From Deltaproteobacteria bacterium (GTDB lineage Bacteria > Desulfobacterota > Desulfobacteria > Desulfobacterales > B30-G6): a DNA stretch of 64,000 nt. Each line of letters starts with the position of its first letter. The stretch's first letter is position 1. The position numbers and the translations under genes were made by a program. The stretch lies in assembly GCA_022340465.1 (NCBI GenBank), contig JAJDNW010000066.1:26119-90118 (forward strand), in the 5' to 3' direction. Below, piece by piece: positions 24,565 to 32,778 of this stretch. The notes under the pieces were generated by a model, which saw nothing but the letters and a program-made list of their open reading frames with translations, was not told the origin of the DNA and searched no databases.

Positions 24565-24957
24565 ATGAATCATCCCTTTGCAGAATTGATCGGCCTGGCA
24601 TTCGAAAGCGTGCACCAGGGCAGGAGCCTCTGCCGTATCCAGATTCATGAAAAACTTTTCAACCCCCACTGCGTCGTTCACGGCAGCGTGATGACGGCCC
24701 TGGCCGACACCGGCATGGGCGGCGCGCTCTATCCCCTTTTGGAAGAGGGCGAGTCCTGTGCGACCATCGAGCTGAAAATAACGTATTTCAAACCGGTTCG
24801 GGAGGGCACCCTCGAATGTTCCACCCAGCTGCTGCACAAGGGCAGTACCGTGGCCGCCCTTGAATCTGAAATCTTCTGCGACGCAACGCTTGTGGCCAAA
24901 GCCAGCGGGACCTACGCCATCTTCCACCCCCGGAAGCATCTCAAGATTAACGTCTGA
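24565..24957 (+). CDS. PaaI-like hotdog-fold thioesterase
   Basis: A 130-aa hotdog-fold protein of the PaaI/YbgC-like thioesterase group, complete for the family. The typical element is CVVHGSVMTALADTGMGGAL, where His-Gly and the downstream Asp are in the active-site helix, followed by CATIELKITYFKPVREGTLE and VAKASGTYAIFHP. It should hydrolyse an acyl-CoA thioester, with aryl or medium-chain acyl groups likely. It starts at 24565 and is followed after 10 bp by the BASS transporter, so the two may be co-transcribed. Confidence 0.85.
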   Translation: MNHPFAELIGLAFESVHQGRSLCRIQIHEKLFNPHCVVHGSVMTALADTGMGGALYPLLEEGESCATIELKITYFKPVREGTLECSTQLLHKGSTVAALESEIFCDATLVAKASGTYAIFHPRKHLKINV

Positions 24958-24967
24958 AACCGCCATC

Positions 24968-25954
24968 ATGCTGAGATCGATTTTCGTTAAAAACTGGTTT
25001 TTCGTAGGTATCGCCGCCATGGTGCTGACGGCCTTCTATCTTCCCCAGGTGGGCTTGTTCGTAAAAACCTACAAGATACTGAATGTCGCTATCTTCCTGG
25101 GGTTTCTGGTCACCGGGCTTACCCTGGACACCTCCAGCATCGTGACGCAGCTGAAAAACGTCAAGGTGCTCCTGGCCGCTCTCATATCCTCGCTTTTTCT
25201 GTTCCCGGTGATCGCATATTTTCTGGCGCTTCTCTTTTTCAAGGCCCCGCCGGACATCGCTGTCGGGGCGTTGATCATCGGCACCGCACCGGCGACGGTC
25301 GCCTCGGGGACGGTGATGACCGCCATAGCCCTCGGCAACATCCCCCTGAGCCTTTTTATCTGTGTTCTGACCAGTTTTGCATCCCTTTTAACCATTCCTT
25401 TGATCCTGTCGCTGCTTTTGCAGTACACCGGGACCAGCGTGGACCTTCCGGCCATGCAAATGCTGCTCGGCCTGTCCGTTAAAGTTCTTCTACCCACCGT
25501 TATCGGCCAGCTTCTGCGCCCGCGCCTGAAAGCCGCGATCGCGCCTTATGGGAAGCAAATTTCCATCTTCAACCAGTGCATCGTTCTCATGATCGTGCTC
25601 AACGCCGTGTCCAGCTCCGCCGAAAAAATTCTGGCGTCGGACGTGATCATTGTGTGGATTTTTCTTCTGATGATCGGCCTGCATTTGCTGATTCTATCCA
25701 TCAATTTCACGATTTCGCATCTCATCCGGCTGGACCTGCCCTCTACGGCGGCATTCACCATCCACACCTCCCAGAAAACCCTCACCATATCCTATCTCGT
25801 ATGGGCGGGTCATTTCTACCACAGCCACCCCATGGCGTTGATCCCGCCCATCGCCTATCATCTGACCCAGAGCGTCGTGGACACCTGGATCGCCCACCGC
25901 TTCCGCAGCAAGGTGGAGCAACAGAGCATCGGCAACCGCGGCGAAAACATCTGA
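24968..25954 (+). CDS. Bile acid:sodium symporter family (BASS/YfeH-like) transporter
   Basis: A 328-aa membrane protein with about ten hydrophobic helices. It fits the BASS/YfeH family, with the conserved crossing-helix stretch GALIIGTAPATVASGTVMTAIALGN and a second one around AFTIHTSQKTLTISYLVWAGHF. The start at 24968 is chosen because the frame before it overlaps the thioesterase in another frame. The family moves organic anions with Na+; substrate unknown. Neighbouring thioesterase suggests handling of a carboxylic acid. Confidence 0.82.
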   Translation: MLRSIFVKNWFFVGIAAMVLTAFYLPQVGLFVKTYKILNVAIFLGFLVTGLTLDTSSIVTQLKNVKVLLAALISSLFLFPVIAYFLALLFFKAPPDIAVGALIIGTAPATVASGTVMTAIALGNIPLSLFICVLTSFASLLTIPLILSLLLQYTGTSVDLPAMQMLLGLSVKVLLPTVIGQLLRPRLKAAIAPYGKQISIFNQCIVLMIVLNAVSSSAEKILASDVIIVWIFLLMIGLHLLILSINFTISHLIRLDLPSTAAFTIHTSQKTLTISYLVWAGHFYHSHPMALIPPIAYHLTQSVVDTWIAHRFRSKVEQQSIGNRGENI

Positions 25955-25977
25955 TAGGACCGCCCTGGTCAACATGA

Positions 25978-26255
25978 AGTTTTTCGGCTCCATAACCAAT
26001 AACAAGGTAAAAGCCTGCCAGCCGAGGGGTGATACTGTCCCGGCCGTGAAACTGTTTGAGGTTTTTAGCGTCCGTTATGCCGAACAGCCTGAACATATCC
26101 CATCATACCTATGCCGGGCTGAATACCGACGATATTATTTCCAAAGTTTAGCCCTGTTTGGCATTACGGCCGCTTTGAACCGAGTTTTTCACGGCCGGGA
26201 CGGTATTATTCCTCGGCAATCAATAGGCCTTATCTTGGGTTATAGATCCGAAGTT
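25978..26255. mobile_element. MITE-like 278-bp imperfect palindromic element
   Basis: About 105-bp arms are imperfect inverted repeats of each other. Strongly matched blocks in the left arm and in the reverse complement of the right arm are ATAACC near the ends, CCGAGG, GTCCCGGCCGTGAAA (26037-26051 and 26187-26201) and an AGCG-CCGT-ATGCC-AACAG series. It carries no coding sequence. Fragments of similar sequence occur at 4607-4746, 5608-5642, 10439-10490, 35412-35475 and 58608-58646. A non-autonomous transposable element or a large hairpin RNA are the main readings. No target-site duplication could be defined. Confidence 0.6.
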
Positions 26256-26305
26256 TTTTGATCATTTTTAAAAGTTGAAACGCTAACCGTTTGGAATTAT
26301 ATTGC

Positions 26306-26334
26306 TTGACAACTTCGCCAACGCCTCCGATTAT
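26306..26334 (+). promoter_or_regulatory. Candidate sigma-70 promoter for the radical SAM gene
   Basis: TTGACA at 26306-26311, a 17-nt spacer and GATTAT at 26329-26334. The context is AT-rich and gives a leader of roughly 110 nt to the start at 26454. Confidence 0.5.
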
Positions 26335-26453
26335 TAATAGCGGTTGTCATATATATGTTCAGATACGACCTATGTCCAACATATGAAACATTTTTTTCGA
26401 AGGCTTCAGGGTGCCGAATACCATGGCAACCGCTATAAATGGAGGAAAATCGT

Positions 26454-27479
26454 ATGTCCGTGGAGACAGCCCAGCGTTATGATTTTGAAGTCGGCATGTA
26501 CCGTCCCCCGAGCGAGGGAGGCAGCCACTCCCTGCTGGTCAGGGTCACCCGCAACTGCCCGTGGAACCGCTGCGAGTTCTGCGCCATGTACAAGTCGGAA
26601 AAATTCTCCCTGCGGACACCGGCGGAAGTCAAACAGGATATCGACCATGTCGCCGCCATTTCCCGCCGGCTGCTGGGCGATGACAAAGCACCTCCCCATG
26701 TCACCAGGGAAGCGGCCCTGCGACTCGTAAAACAGGACCCCTGGCTGGGGGGGCACTATGGATTCGACATGGTTTTCAACTGGCTGGCATCGGGCGGAAA
26801 GACAGCCTTTCTGCAGGATGCCAACAGTCTGATCATGAAAACGAACCAGCTGGTGGAAATCCTGCAGCACCTTCGCCAAACCTTCCCGTCTCTTGAAAGG
26901 GTGACCTCCTATGCCAGATCGCGAACCCTTGCCCAAAAACCCTTGCAGGAACTTGCTGCGATTCACATGGCAGGCCTCGATCGGCTGCACGTGGGGCTTG
27001 AAACCGGGGACGAGGACCTGTTGATGACTGTCAGGAAAGGCGTTACCGGTGCGGGGCACGTCAAGGGCGGTCGCAAGGCCATGGAAGCTGGATTTCAACT
27101 GTCCGAGTACTGGATGCCCGGCTTAGGCGGCCGCGAAATGGCGGACGGCCATGCCCGCAACACGGCGGCGGTGCTGAACCGGATCGATCCCCACTACATC
27201 CGTTCCCGCCCGTTCTTCCCGGCGCCGGGAACCCCTTTAAGCGACCGCTACGCCAGCGGTGAATTCACCCGCCAGTCGCCGCATGAGCAGCTCATGGAGC
27301 TGAAAACCATGATGGAAGCCCTGGATGTCACATCGCGGGTCTGTTTCGACCATGCCGGCAACTACTGGACCGATCGCCGGGGTGGCCTGCTTTTCAGCCA
27401 GAGCTATGAAGGCTACAAATTTCCCGAAGAAAAGCCCCTGGTGCTGGCGCTTATCGAAGAGGGACTGGCAGCCAATTGA
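26454..27479 (+). CDS. Radical SAM protein with CX4CX2C cluster motif
   Basis: A 341-aa radical SAM enzyme. The [4Fe-4S]/SAM motif is CPWNRCEFC (Cys35, Cys40, Cys43), i.e. CX4CX2C rather than the usual CX3CX2C. Downstream are the expected barrel elements: VTSYARSRTLAQK, LDRLHVGLETGDEDLL and PGLGGREMADGHARNTAAVL. The start at 26454 follows GGAGG by 8 nt; the ATG at 26439 contains that site and is rejected. This family occurs widely in anaerobes, with unknown product. No substrate peptide or partner gene is adjacent. Confidence 0.88.
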   Translation: MSVETAQRYDFEVGMYRPPSEGGSHSLLVRVTRNCPWNRCEFCAMYKSEKFSLRTPAEVKQDIDHVAAISRRLLGDDKAPPHVTREAALRLVKQDPWLGGHYGFDMVFNWLASGGKTAFLQDANSLIMKTNQLVEILQHLRQTFPSLERVTSYARSRTLAQKPLQELAAIHMAGLDRLHVGLETGDEDLLMTVRKGVTGAGHVKGGRKAMEAGFQLSEYWMPGLGGREMADGHARNTAAVLNRIDPHYIRSRPFFPAPGTPLSDRYASGEFTRQSPHEQLMELKTMMEALDVTSRVCFDHAGNYWTDRRGGLLFSQSYEGYKFPEEKPLVLALIEEGLAAN

Positions 27480-27481
27480 AT

Positions 27482-27584
27482 CGCCAACAATCGATAGCCA
27501 ATCGCGAATAATGAACTGTTTTTTACCCAGTACCTATGGCAGACTTGGACGCTGGGCATTCGTTATTGGTTATTGGACATTCGC
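27482..27584. repeat. Heptanucleotide-periodic repeat locus 3 (inverted pair)
   Basis: The right array (27557-27584) has four exact 7-nt units: CATTCGT, TATTGGT, TATTGGA, CATTCGC. The left array (about 27482-27512), read on the minus strand, is 7-periodic too (ATTCGCG, ATTGGCT, ATCGATT, GTTGGCG) and similar in sequence, so the pair can form a stem around a 44-nt spacer. Confidence 0.7.
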
Positions 27585-27625
27585 ATTTACGTGTTGAAAC
27601 CATTCTATTTCCAAGGAGGTCTTGC

Positions 27626-28501
27626 ATGAAAGTGGCATTTATCGGCATGGGCACGATGGGCGTCGGCATGGCGCTCAATATCCTCAACGGCGGCTACCCG
27701 TTGACCGTACACAACCGGACCCGTGAAAAAGAGGCCCCCGTGGTCGCTAAAGGGGCTCTGGCCGCCGGGTCGCCGGCGGAAGCCGCAGAGGATGCGGATC
27801 TGATCATCACCTGCGTCAGCGACACACCCGATGTGGAAGCGGTCCTTTTGGGTGAAAACGGCGTCATTCACGGGGCCGGCAAGGGCTCTGTCGTGATTGA
27901 CATGTCCACCATCAGCCCCGCGGCAACCCGTGACATGGCCGCGGCACTGGCCGAAAAGCAGATCGACATGCTCGACGCACCGGTATCGGGCGGGTCCGAA
28001 GGCGCCCAGAAGGGGACGCTCGCCATCATGGTGGGGGGCGACCAAACCGTTTTCGATCGCGCCCTGCCGATCCTGGAAACCATGGGGCAGACCATCACCC
28101 TCCTGGGCCCCATCGGCTCCGGGCAGGTGACCAAGGCCATCAACCAGGTGATCATCGCCGCGACCTATCTCGGGGTGGCCGAGGGCATGGCTCTGGGGCT
28201 GAAAGCCGGTTTGGACTGCAAGAAGGTGGCCCGGGCCATCAGCGGCGGCGCCGCCGGTTCCTGGGTTCTCGACAACCGGGCCGGGAATATGGTCGACAAC
28301 CAATACCCCCTGGGCTTCAGGGTCAGGCTGCACCACAAAGACCTGAAAATTGCCCTCGAGGCCGCGCGGGAGCTGGGCGTTTCCATGCCGGCAACGGCCC
28401 TTGTCGACCAGGTCGAAACCGGCCTTGTCGGCAGGGGATACGGGGACGAGGACGTGTCCGCGGTGGCCCGCACGATTCGGGAGCTGTCGGGGATTCTTTA
28501 A
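27626..28501 (+). CDS. 3-hydroxyisobutyrate dehydrogenase family NAD(P)-dependent oxidoreductase
   Basis: A 291-aa beta-hydroxyacid dehydrogenase (GlxR/GarR/MmsB type). Family elements are VAFIGMGTMGVGMALNIL (Rossmann motif), the substrate signature DAPVSGGSEGAQKGTL, and the catalytic Lys in GQVTKAINQVI. The start at 27626 follows AAGGAGG. It oxidises or reduces a short beta-hydroxy acid such as 3-hydroxyisobutyrate or tartronate semialdehyde; sequence alone does not choose. It stands alone between repeat locus 3 and a convergent terminator. Confidence 0.92.
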   Translation: MKVAFIGMGTMGVGMALNILNGGYPLTVHNRTREKEAPVVAKGALAAGSPAEAAEDADLIITCVSDTPDVEAVLLGENGVIHGAGKGSVVIDMSTISPAATRDMAAALAEKQIDMLDAPVSGGSEGAQKGTLAIMVGGDQTVFDRALPILETMGQTITLLGPIGSGQVTKAINQVIIAATYLGVAEGMALGLKAGLDCKKVARAISGGAAGSWVLDNRAGNMVDNQYPLGFRVRLHHKDLKIALEAARELGVSMPATALVDQVETGLVGRGYGDEDVSAVARTIRELSGIL

Positions 28502-28595
28502 ATTTTCACCTGTATCTAACATTTCCGGTAAAGGAAAATCGGAAAAACCGGCGGACCCGGCCTCCCTGCTGTTGAAACGGCATGAAAATTTAAAG
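28496..28595. terminator. Inverted repeat joining two convergent stop codons
   Basis: Perfect 13-bp arms CTTTAAATTTTCA (28496-28508) and TGAAAATTTAAAG (28583-28595). Each arm contains the stop codon of one of the two convergent genes. The stem encloses 74 nt with smaller GC stems. A shared 3'-end structure for both transcripts is likely. Confidence 0.6.
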
Positions 28596-29945
28596 TAAGT
28601 TGATGGCCAGGTCGGAAAGGTCGGAACGTTCACCCTTTTCCAGGTTGATATGGGCGTAGAGCTTCTGCCCCTTCATCTTTTCGATGAGGTAGCTCAGACC
28701 GTTGGACTGACTATCCAGATAGGGATGGTCAATCTGGTGAATGTCGCCGGTGAAAACCAGCTTGGTGCCTTCCCCGGCCCTGGTGATAATGGTTTTCACC
28801 TCGTGGGGTGTCAGGTTCTGGGCTTCGTCCACAATGAAGAAGACCTTGACGATGCTCCGGCCGCGTATGTAGGAAAGCGGTGTAATGACGATTTTACCGT
28901 CCTCCAGAAGCTCTTTGATGCGGTGGGTTTGGGCGTCGCTGCCTGAAAACCTGCTCTGGATAACGGAAAGGTTGTCATAAAGGGGCTGCATGTATGGGTC
29001 GAGCTTCGAATTGATGTCCCCGGGGAGATAGCCGATGTCCTTGTTGCTCAAGGGAACGATGGGGCGGGCTACGTAAATCTGACGGTAATAACGCTTGCTT
29101 TCGATGGATGCCGCCAGGGCCAGCAGGGTCTTGCCGGTGCCGGCCTTGCCCGACAGGGTCACCAGAGGAATTTCCCTGTTCATCAGGGCGTTCATGGCGA
29201 ACGACTGCTCTGCATTACGCGGCCGGATGCCGAAACAGGTTTTGCTTTCGATGCGCTTGATCCTGCCGTCGGCGCCGTCAAAAAAAGTCAGGGCGGATTT
29301 GCTGCCATTGCGCATGACGAGAAACTCGTTGGAGAGAGGCGGCGTCGCCAGGCTGAGCAGCGCGGCCTCCACCTCGTAAGGCGCATGATAGAGCAGATCG
29401 ATGGTTGCTTCGGACACGTTCTCGATGACGCTCTTTCCCTTGTACAACCCGTCAATGTCCTTAACGTGGTCGGTGGTGTAGTCCTCGGCCAGAAGGCCTA
29501 CGGACTTGGCCTTCATGCGCAGGTTCACATCCTTGGTGACCAGGAACACGTTCTGGAACGTGTTTGCCTCGGCCACGTGATAGGCGGCGTTCAGGATGCG
29601 GTGATCGGCTTTGTCCGGTGAGAAGTTGGGTTTCAATTTTTCGTGAAAGCCGCACTCGAGAAAAACAGACACCTTGCCCTTGCCCGGACCGATGCTGACG
29701 CCGCCGTTAAAAATGCCGTCTCCGGTCAGGATGTCGAGAGAGCGGATGAATTCACGGGAATTGCAGTTAATGATGTCTTTGCCTTTTTTAAATCTGTCCA
29801 GCTCTTCCAGCACCGTAATGGGCAGCACCACGTCGTGCTCGTCAAAATGGTAAATGCAGGAACTGTCGTGCAGAATGACGTTGGTGTCCAGTACGAAGAT
29901 TTTTCTGGCTCGCTGTGAGATCGAGGCCGTGTTGCCGAGTGTCAT
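28590..29945 (-). CDS. PIN domain-PhoH family fusion protein (YlaK-like)
   Basis: A 451-aa protein with an N-terminal PIN nuclease domain (about residues 17-150; acidic residues in FVLDTNVILHD, DRFKKG, and NVFLVTKDVNLRMKA) fused to a C-terminal PhoH ATPase (about 240-451; Walker A GKAGTGKTLLALAA and Walker B VFFIVDEAQNLTPHE). This PIN-PhoH form is common and is thought to act in RNA unwinding and decay. The start at 29945 gives MTLGNTASISQ; a TTG-started extension to 29984 is unlikely. It is convergent with the oxidoreductase gene. Confidence 0.93.
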   Translation of the reverse strand: MTLGNTASISQRARKIFVLDTNVILHDSSCIYHFDEHDVVLPITVLEELDRFKKGKDIINCNSREFIRSLDILTGDGIFNGGVSIGPGKGKVSVFLECGFHEKLKPNFSPDKADHRILNAAYHVAEANTFQNVFLVTKDVNLRMKAKSVGLLAEDYTTDHVKDIDGLYKGKSVIENVSEATIDLLYHAPYEVEAALLSLATPPLSNEFLVMRNGSKSALTFFDGADGRIKRIESKTCFGIRPRNAEQSFAMNALMNREIPLVTLSGKAGTGKTLLALAASIESKRYYRQIYVARPIVPLSNKDIGYLPGDINSKLDPYMQPLYDNLSVIQSRFSGSDAQTHRIKELLEDGKIVITPLSYIRGRSIVKVFFIVDEAQNLTPHEVKTIITRAGEGTKLVFTGDIHQIDHPYLDSQSNGLSYLIEKMKGQKLYAHINLEKGERSDLSDLAINLL

Positions 29946-30133
29946 GCCGCAACATATAGCATATAAATTGCGGTGAAGCAACAAGATGCAGTGCTTTTCA
30001 GGTGGTCTCCGTGTTAGATTTATGTTAAGGTTCCGTTGATTCGAATTGGTGAAGGGGAGGCTTGCAAATATCGCTTTTGGTGTTTAGCATAACCTCAAGA
30101 CGTCAAAACTTCAGAATTCAACGTATCGAGAAA

Positions 30134-31465
30134 ATGGACACTGAACAAACACCATTTACGGTTAAGGATATTCTCAGGACGGAAGTAGCCCCCGCCCTCG
30201 GGTGTACGGAGCCGATCGCCATCGCCCTGGCCGCGGCCGCAGCAGCATCCCTGATGGAAAAGGACGCTATCGAAGCTATTGAAATCTGGGTGGATCCTAA
30301 CATCTACAAAAACGGGGTAGCCGTCGCCATCCCGGGCACGCAGGGGCACAACGGCCTCGACCTGGCAGCTGCACTGGGGGCGCTGGGGGGCGTTCCCGAA
30401 CTGCGCCTCGAGGTATTGGAACCCATCGACGACCGGGTGGTTGCACGGGCGCGAAAAATGGTGCACGACGCCAGGGTGCAGGTCAATCTCCTGCAGGACC
30501 GTAAGGGGATATTCGTCAAAGCCGAGGTCAGGGGAAGCGGCAATCGGGCCGAATGTATCATCCGCGACCTGCACGACAACATCGTTTCCCTGAAACGCAA
30601 CGGCGAACCGGTGAGCGACCACCCCCTTATGCGCCACGTCGCCGGGCCGGACGGCAAGACCGAACTGCATCAGGTCGAGGCCTGGCTGAAATCGCTGCCG
30701 CTCGTCAGGCTGCTGGAACTCCTGGACGACCTCGACGGGGAGGACCTTGACTTTATCGAAAAAGGGGTCCGATTCAACCTGCGCCTGGCCGACTACGGCC
30801 TCAAACACGGTTCCGGCCTGGGGATCGGCAAAACCCTGAACCGTCTGGTCAGACAACGCATGTTGACGCTGGACATGGCACTGGCGGCGCGGATGCTCAC
30901 GGCTTCCGCCTCTGACGCCAGGATGGACGGTGTCAAACTTCCGGCCATGAGCTCCGCCGGAAGCGGCAATCACGGGTTGACCGCCACCCTGCCCATATGG
31001 GCCGTCAGGGACTACGTCGAATGCGACCACAAAACGGTCCTGGAAGCCATCGGGCTCAGTCACATCATTACCGCCCATGTCAAATCCCACACCGGCAGAC
31101 TCTCCGCGGTCTGCGGGTGCTCCATCGCCGCAGGCGCCGGGGCCACGGCCGGCATAAGCTACCTTCTGGGAGGAGACCGCCACCACATTGCGGGGGCTAT
31201 CACCAACCTGACCGAAGACCTGGCCGGTGTCATCTGCGACGGCGCCAAGGCCGGGTGCTCCCTCAAGCTGGCCACGGCGGCCGGCACCGCGGTTCAGGCA
31301 GCCCTTTTTTCACTCCAGGGGATCCAGGTTAAAGGCACCGACGGCATTATCTCGACATCTCCCGAAAAAACCATGGAAAACGTCGGCATCCTGAGCAGCC
31401 AGGGTATGCTCGAAACCGACCGGACCATCCTGAAGATTATGCTGGAAAAACAATTTTCCATTTGA
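30134..31465 (+). CDS. L-cysteine desulfidase family protein (UPF0597, CyuA/CdsB-like)
   Basis: A 443-aa protein of the UPF0597 family, whose characterised members release H2S, ammonia and pyruvate from L-cysteine with a [4Fe-4S] cluster. Visible hallmarks are EVAPALGCTEPIAIALAAAAA (the N-terminal Cys), SSAGSGNHGLTATLP, and the Cys-containing segments CGCSIAAGAGAT and VICDGAKAGCSLKLA, expected to hold the cluster. Length is normal. The start at 30134 gives MDTEQTPFTVKD. It is isolated between PIN-PhoH and the PHA island. H2S and pyruvate from cysteine would fit an anaerobic amino acid degrader. Confidence 0.9.
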   Translation: MDTEQTPFTVKDILRTEVAPALGCTEPIAIALAAAAAASLMEKDAIEAIEIWVDPNIYKNGVAVAIPGTQGHNGLDLAAALGALGGVPELRLEVLEPIDDRVVARARKMVHDARVQVNLLQDRKGIFVKAEVRGSGNRAECIIRDLHDNIVSLKRNGEPVSDHPLMRHVAGPDGKTELHQVEAWLKSLPLVRLLELLDDLDGEDLDFIEKGVRFNLRLADYGLKHGSGLGIGKTLNRLVRQRMLTLDMALAARMLTASASDARMDGVKLPAMSSAGSGNHGLTATLPIWAVRDYVECDHKTVLEAIGLSHIITAHVKSHTGRLSAVCGCSIAAGAGATAGISYLLGGDRHHIAGAITNLTEDLAGVICDGAKAGCSLKLATAAGTAVQAALFSLQGIQVKGTDGIISTSPEKTMENVGILSSQGMLETDRTILKIMLEKQFSI

Positions 31466-31501
31466 AACCTTGATTTTCCATCGAACGTCAGGGCCTGGTG
31501 A

Positions 31502-31930
31502 TCAACCCGCTGCCCCTCTTGGCGGGCTCACCATGGCCTCCCCGGATATCAGCTGGGTGCCGTCCTGGTTGTAGCAGCCGGTTGCCAGCCGTACCCGCTT
31601 TTTATCCCCGATTTTTTCCACCACCTCGACCCTGGCCGTGACGGTGTCGCCGATGCGCACCGGCGCCAAGAAGTTCAGCGTTTGTCCCATGTAGATGGTT
31701 CCAGGACCGGGAAGCTGCATGCCGATAACCGCAGAAATAAAGCCCGCCGTCAGCATGCCGTGGGCGATCCTGTTCTTGAAGAACGTACCCTTGGCGTATT
31801 CTTCGTTGATATGGGCCGGGTTAAGGTCGCCGGAGATACCCGCGTACAGGTAGACATCCGACTCGGAAACGGTTTTCGAAAACTCAGCCGTGTCACCGAC
31901 CGCAAGCTGGTCATAGGATTTGCCTGTCAT
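31502..31930 (-). CDS. MaoC-like (R)-specific enoyl-CoA hydratase, PhaJ-type
   Basis: A 142-aa single hotdog protein of the MaoC dehydratase group. The hydratase 2 motif is clear: YAGISGDLNPAHINEEYA with catalytic Asp and His, and AHGMLTAGFISAVIG. PhaJ enzymes turn enoyl-CoA into (R)-3-hydroxyacyl-CoA for PHA synthase, and this gene sits in the PHA island. Its ATG overlaps the stop of the phasin-like gene by 4 bp (ATGA), so they are translationally coupled. Confidence 0.88.
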   Translation of the reverse strand: MTGKSYDQLAVGDTAEFSKTVSESDVYLYAGISGDLNPAHINEEYAKGTFFKNRIAHGMLTAGFISAVIGMQLPGPGTIYMGQTLNFLAPVRIGDTVTARVEVVEKIGDKKRVRLATGCYNQDGTQLISGEAMVSPPRGAAG

Positions 31931-32178
31931 AGGTATTCCTCCACTTTCTTGAATGCTTCGTCCACCGCTTTCTTGTATTCTTCCCGCCCCTTCTTAAAAG
32001 CCTCCACCCAGTCTTTGACGGCTTTTTTGCCTTCTTCCGGCAGCCAGGAGGCCTGATTCAACAGCGTGTTGGCCAGGGTTTCATTCTGGTCCTGCACCAT
32101 CACCATCGCATTGAAGGCGTTGTTGAAAGCCCCCTTGTTAAATTCCACCATCTGTTTGAACGCCTGCTTTTGATCCAT
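31927..32178 (-). CDS. Small phasin-like protein
   Basis: An 83-aa protein, entirely alpha-helical and amphipathic in appearance (VEFNKGAFNNAFNAMVMVQDQNETLANTL, then VKDWVEAFKKGREEYKKAVDEAFKKVEEYL). No Cys, no membrane segment. Composition and position between PhaJ-like hydratase and a second similar protein suggest a phasin or granule-associated protein that coats PHA granules. I do not recognise a named family with certainty. A ribosome-binding site (AAGGAGG) precedes the ATG. Confidence 0.7.
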   Translation of the reverse strand: MDQKQAFKQMVEFNKGAFNNAFNAMVMVQDQNETLANTLLNQASWLPEEGKKAVKDWVEAFKKGREEYKKAVDEAFKKVEEYL

Positions 32179-32226
32179 ATCAACCTCCTTCGTTTACTCC
32201 TTATTTTAAGTCGCCGGCCTATAAAT

Positions 32227-32502
32227 TTATTTTGCCGGTTTTGCAACGGCACACAAGCCCTCCACCTGTTTGAAACCAAAAGCCGCACCGTCCCTGAAAG
32301 CCTTGAACCCCTTTTTTCGATTGGCGCTCCACTGGTTCAGCAGTTTTTTGCCTTCTTCGGCCCCCCAGGGGGACAATTCGACGAACGATTTGGCACTATT
32401 ATCTCCAAATTCTTGATATTTTTCAAAAAAATTTACAGTGCTGTCAAATAAGGTCTTGTTCCAGTCGAGTATTTGTTTGGTAAAATCTGTATTGTTCATC
32501 AT
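32227..32502 (-). CDS. Phasin-like protein
   Basis: A 91-aa helical protein starting MMNNTDFTKQILDWNKTLFDS, with GGAG just upstream; an in-frame extension to 32526 is rejected. The pattern (Phe/Trp-rich first helix, then SPWGAEEGKKLLNQWSANRKKGFKAFRDG) is phasin-like and related in layout to the next gene: both have a helix, a Pro/Glu-Glu-Gly-Lys-Lys turn (LPEEGKKAVKDW; WGAEEGKKLLNQW) and a Lys-rich second helix, so the two look like ancient duplicates. It lies 48 bp upstream of the 83-aa gene. Probable role is PHA-granule coating. Confidence 0.72.
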   Translation of the reverse strand: MMNNTDFTKQILDWNKTLFDSTVNFFEKYQEFGDNSAKSFVELSPWGAEEGKKLLNQWSANRKKGFKAFRDGAAFGFKQVEGLCAVAKPAK

Positions 32503-32617
32503 GGACTCCTTTTTATGCCGCCTCACCGCGGCTCTTGTCGTTTTGGGCCCGAATGCATGTTCACCCGAGCCGCTTTACTTTCAAATATAGGCCGGCTTTT
32601 CAACTTGTCAATATTTT

Positions 32618-32632
32618 TTGTGCAACGCACAA
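32618..32632. promoter_or_regulatory. Palindrome resembling a PhaR operator
   Basis: TTGTGC-AAC-GCACAA is a perfect 6-bp inverted repeat with a 3-nt spacer, in the divergent region between the phasin-like genes and phaR. Known PhaR sites in alphaproteobacteria have the form CTGC N3-4 GCAG, so the layout (GC dyad around 3 nt) is similar. Half-site-like TTGCAA words occur at 32650 and near 32716. Confidence 0.5.
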
Positions 32633-32649
32633 TTTTCTTATGAATCTGG

Positions 32650-32677
32650 TTGCAATTCATATTTCAATACATATTAT
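32650..32677 (+). promoter_or_regulatory. Candidate promoter of phaR
   Basis: TTGCAA at 32650-32655, a 16-nt spacer and TATTAT at 32672-32677, in a strongly AT-rich stretch 100 nt before the phaR start and just after the palindrome. The -35 is weak (4 of 6). Confidence 0.35.
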
Positions 32678-32778
32678 AAAGTTATAAAATTTCAATCGGA
32701 CAATTAAGATGTTGTTTTTTGCAATTCTAAATAAAATAACATCGCAATGCAGTCAGTGTAAACAAATGGGAAAATGGT

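Larger units (their letters stand above)
25955..26453. other. Gene-free region with palindromic element and promoter
   Basis: No gene is supported. It contains the 278-bp imperfect palindrome (25978-26255), an AT-rich stretch, a promoter-like pair at 26306-26334, and the leader of the radical SAM gene. Confidence 0.7.
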
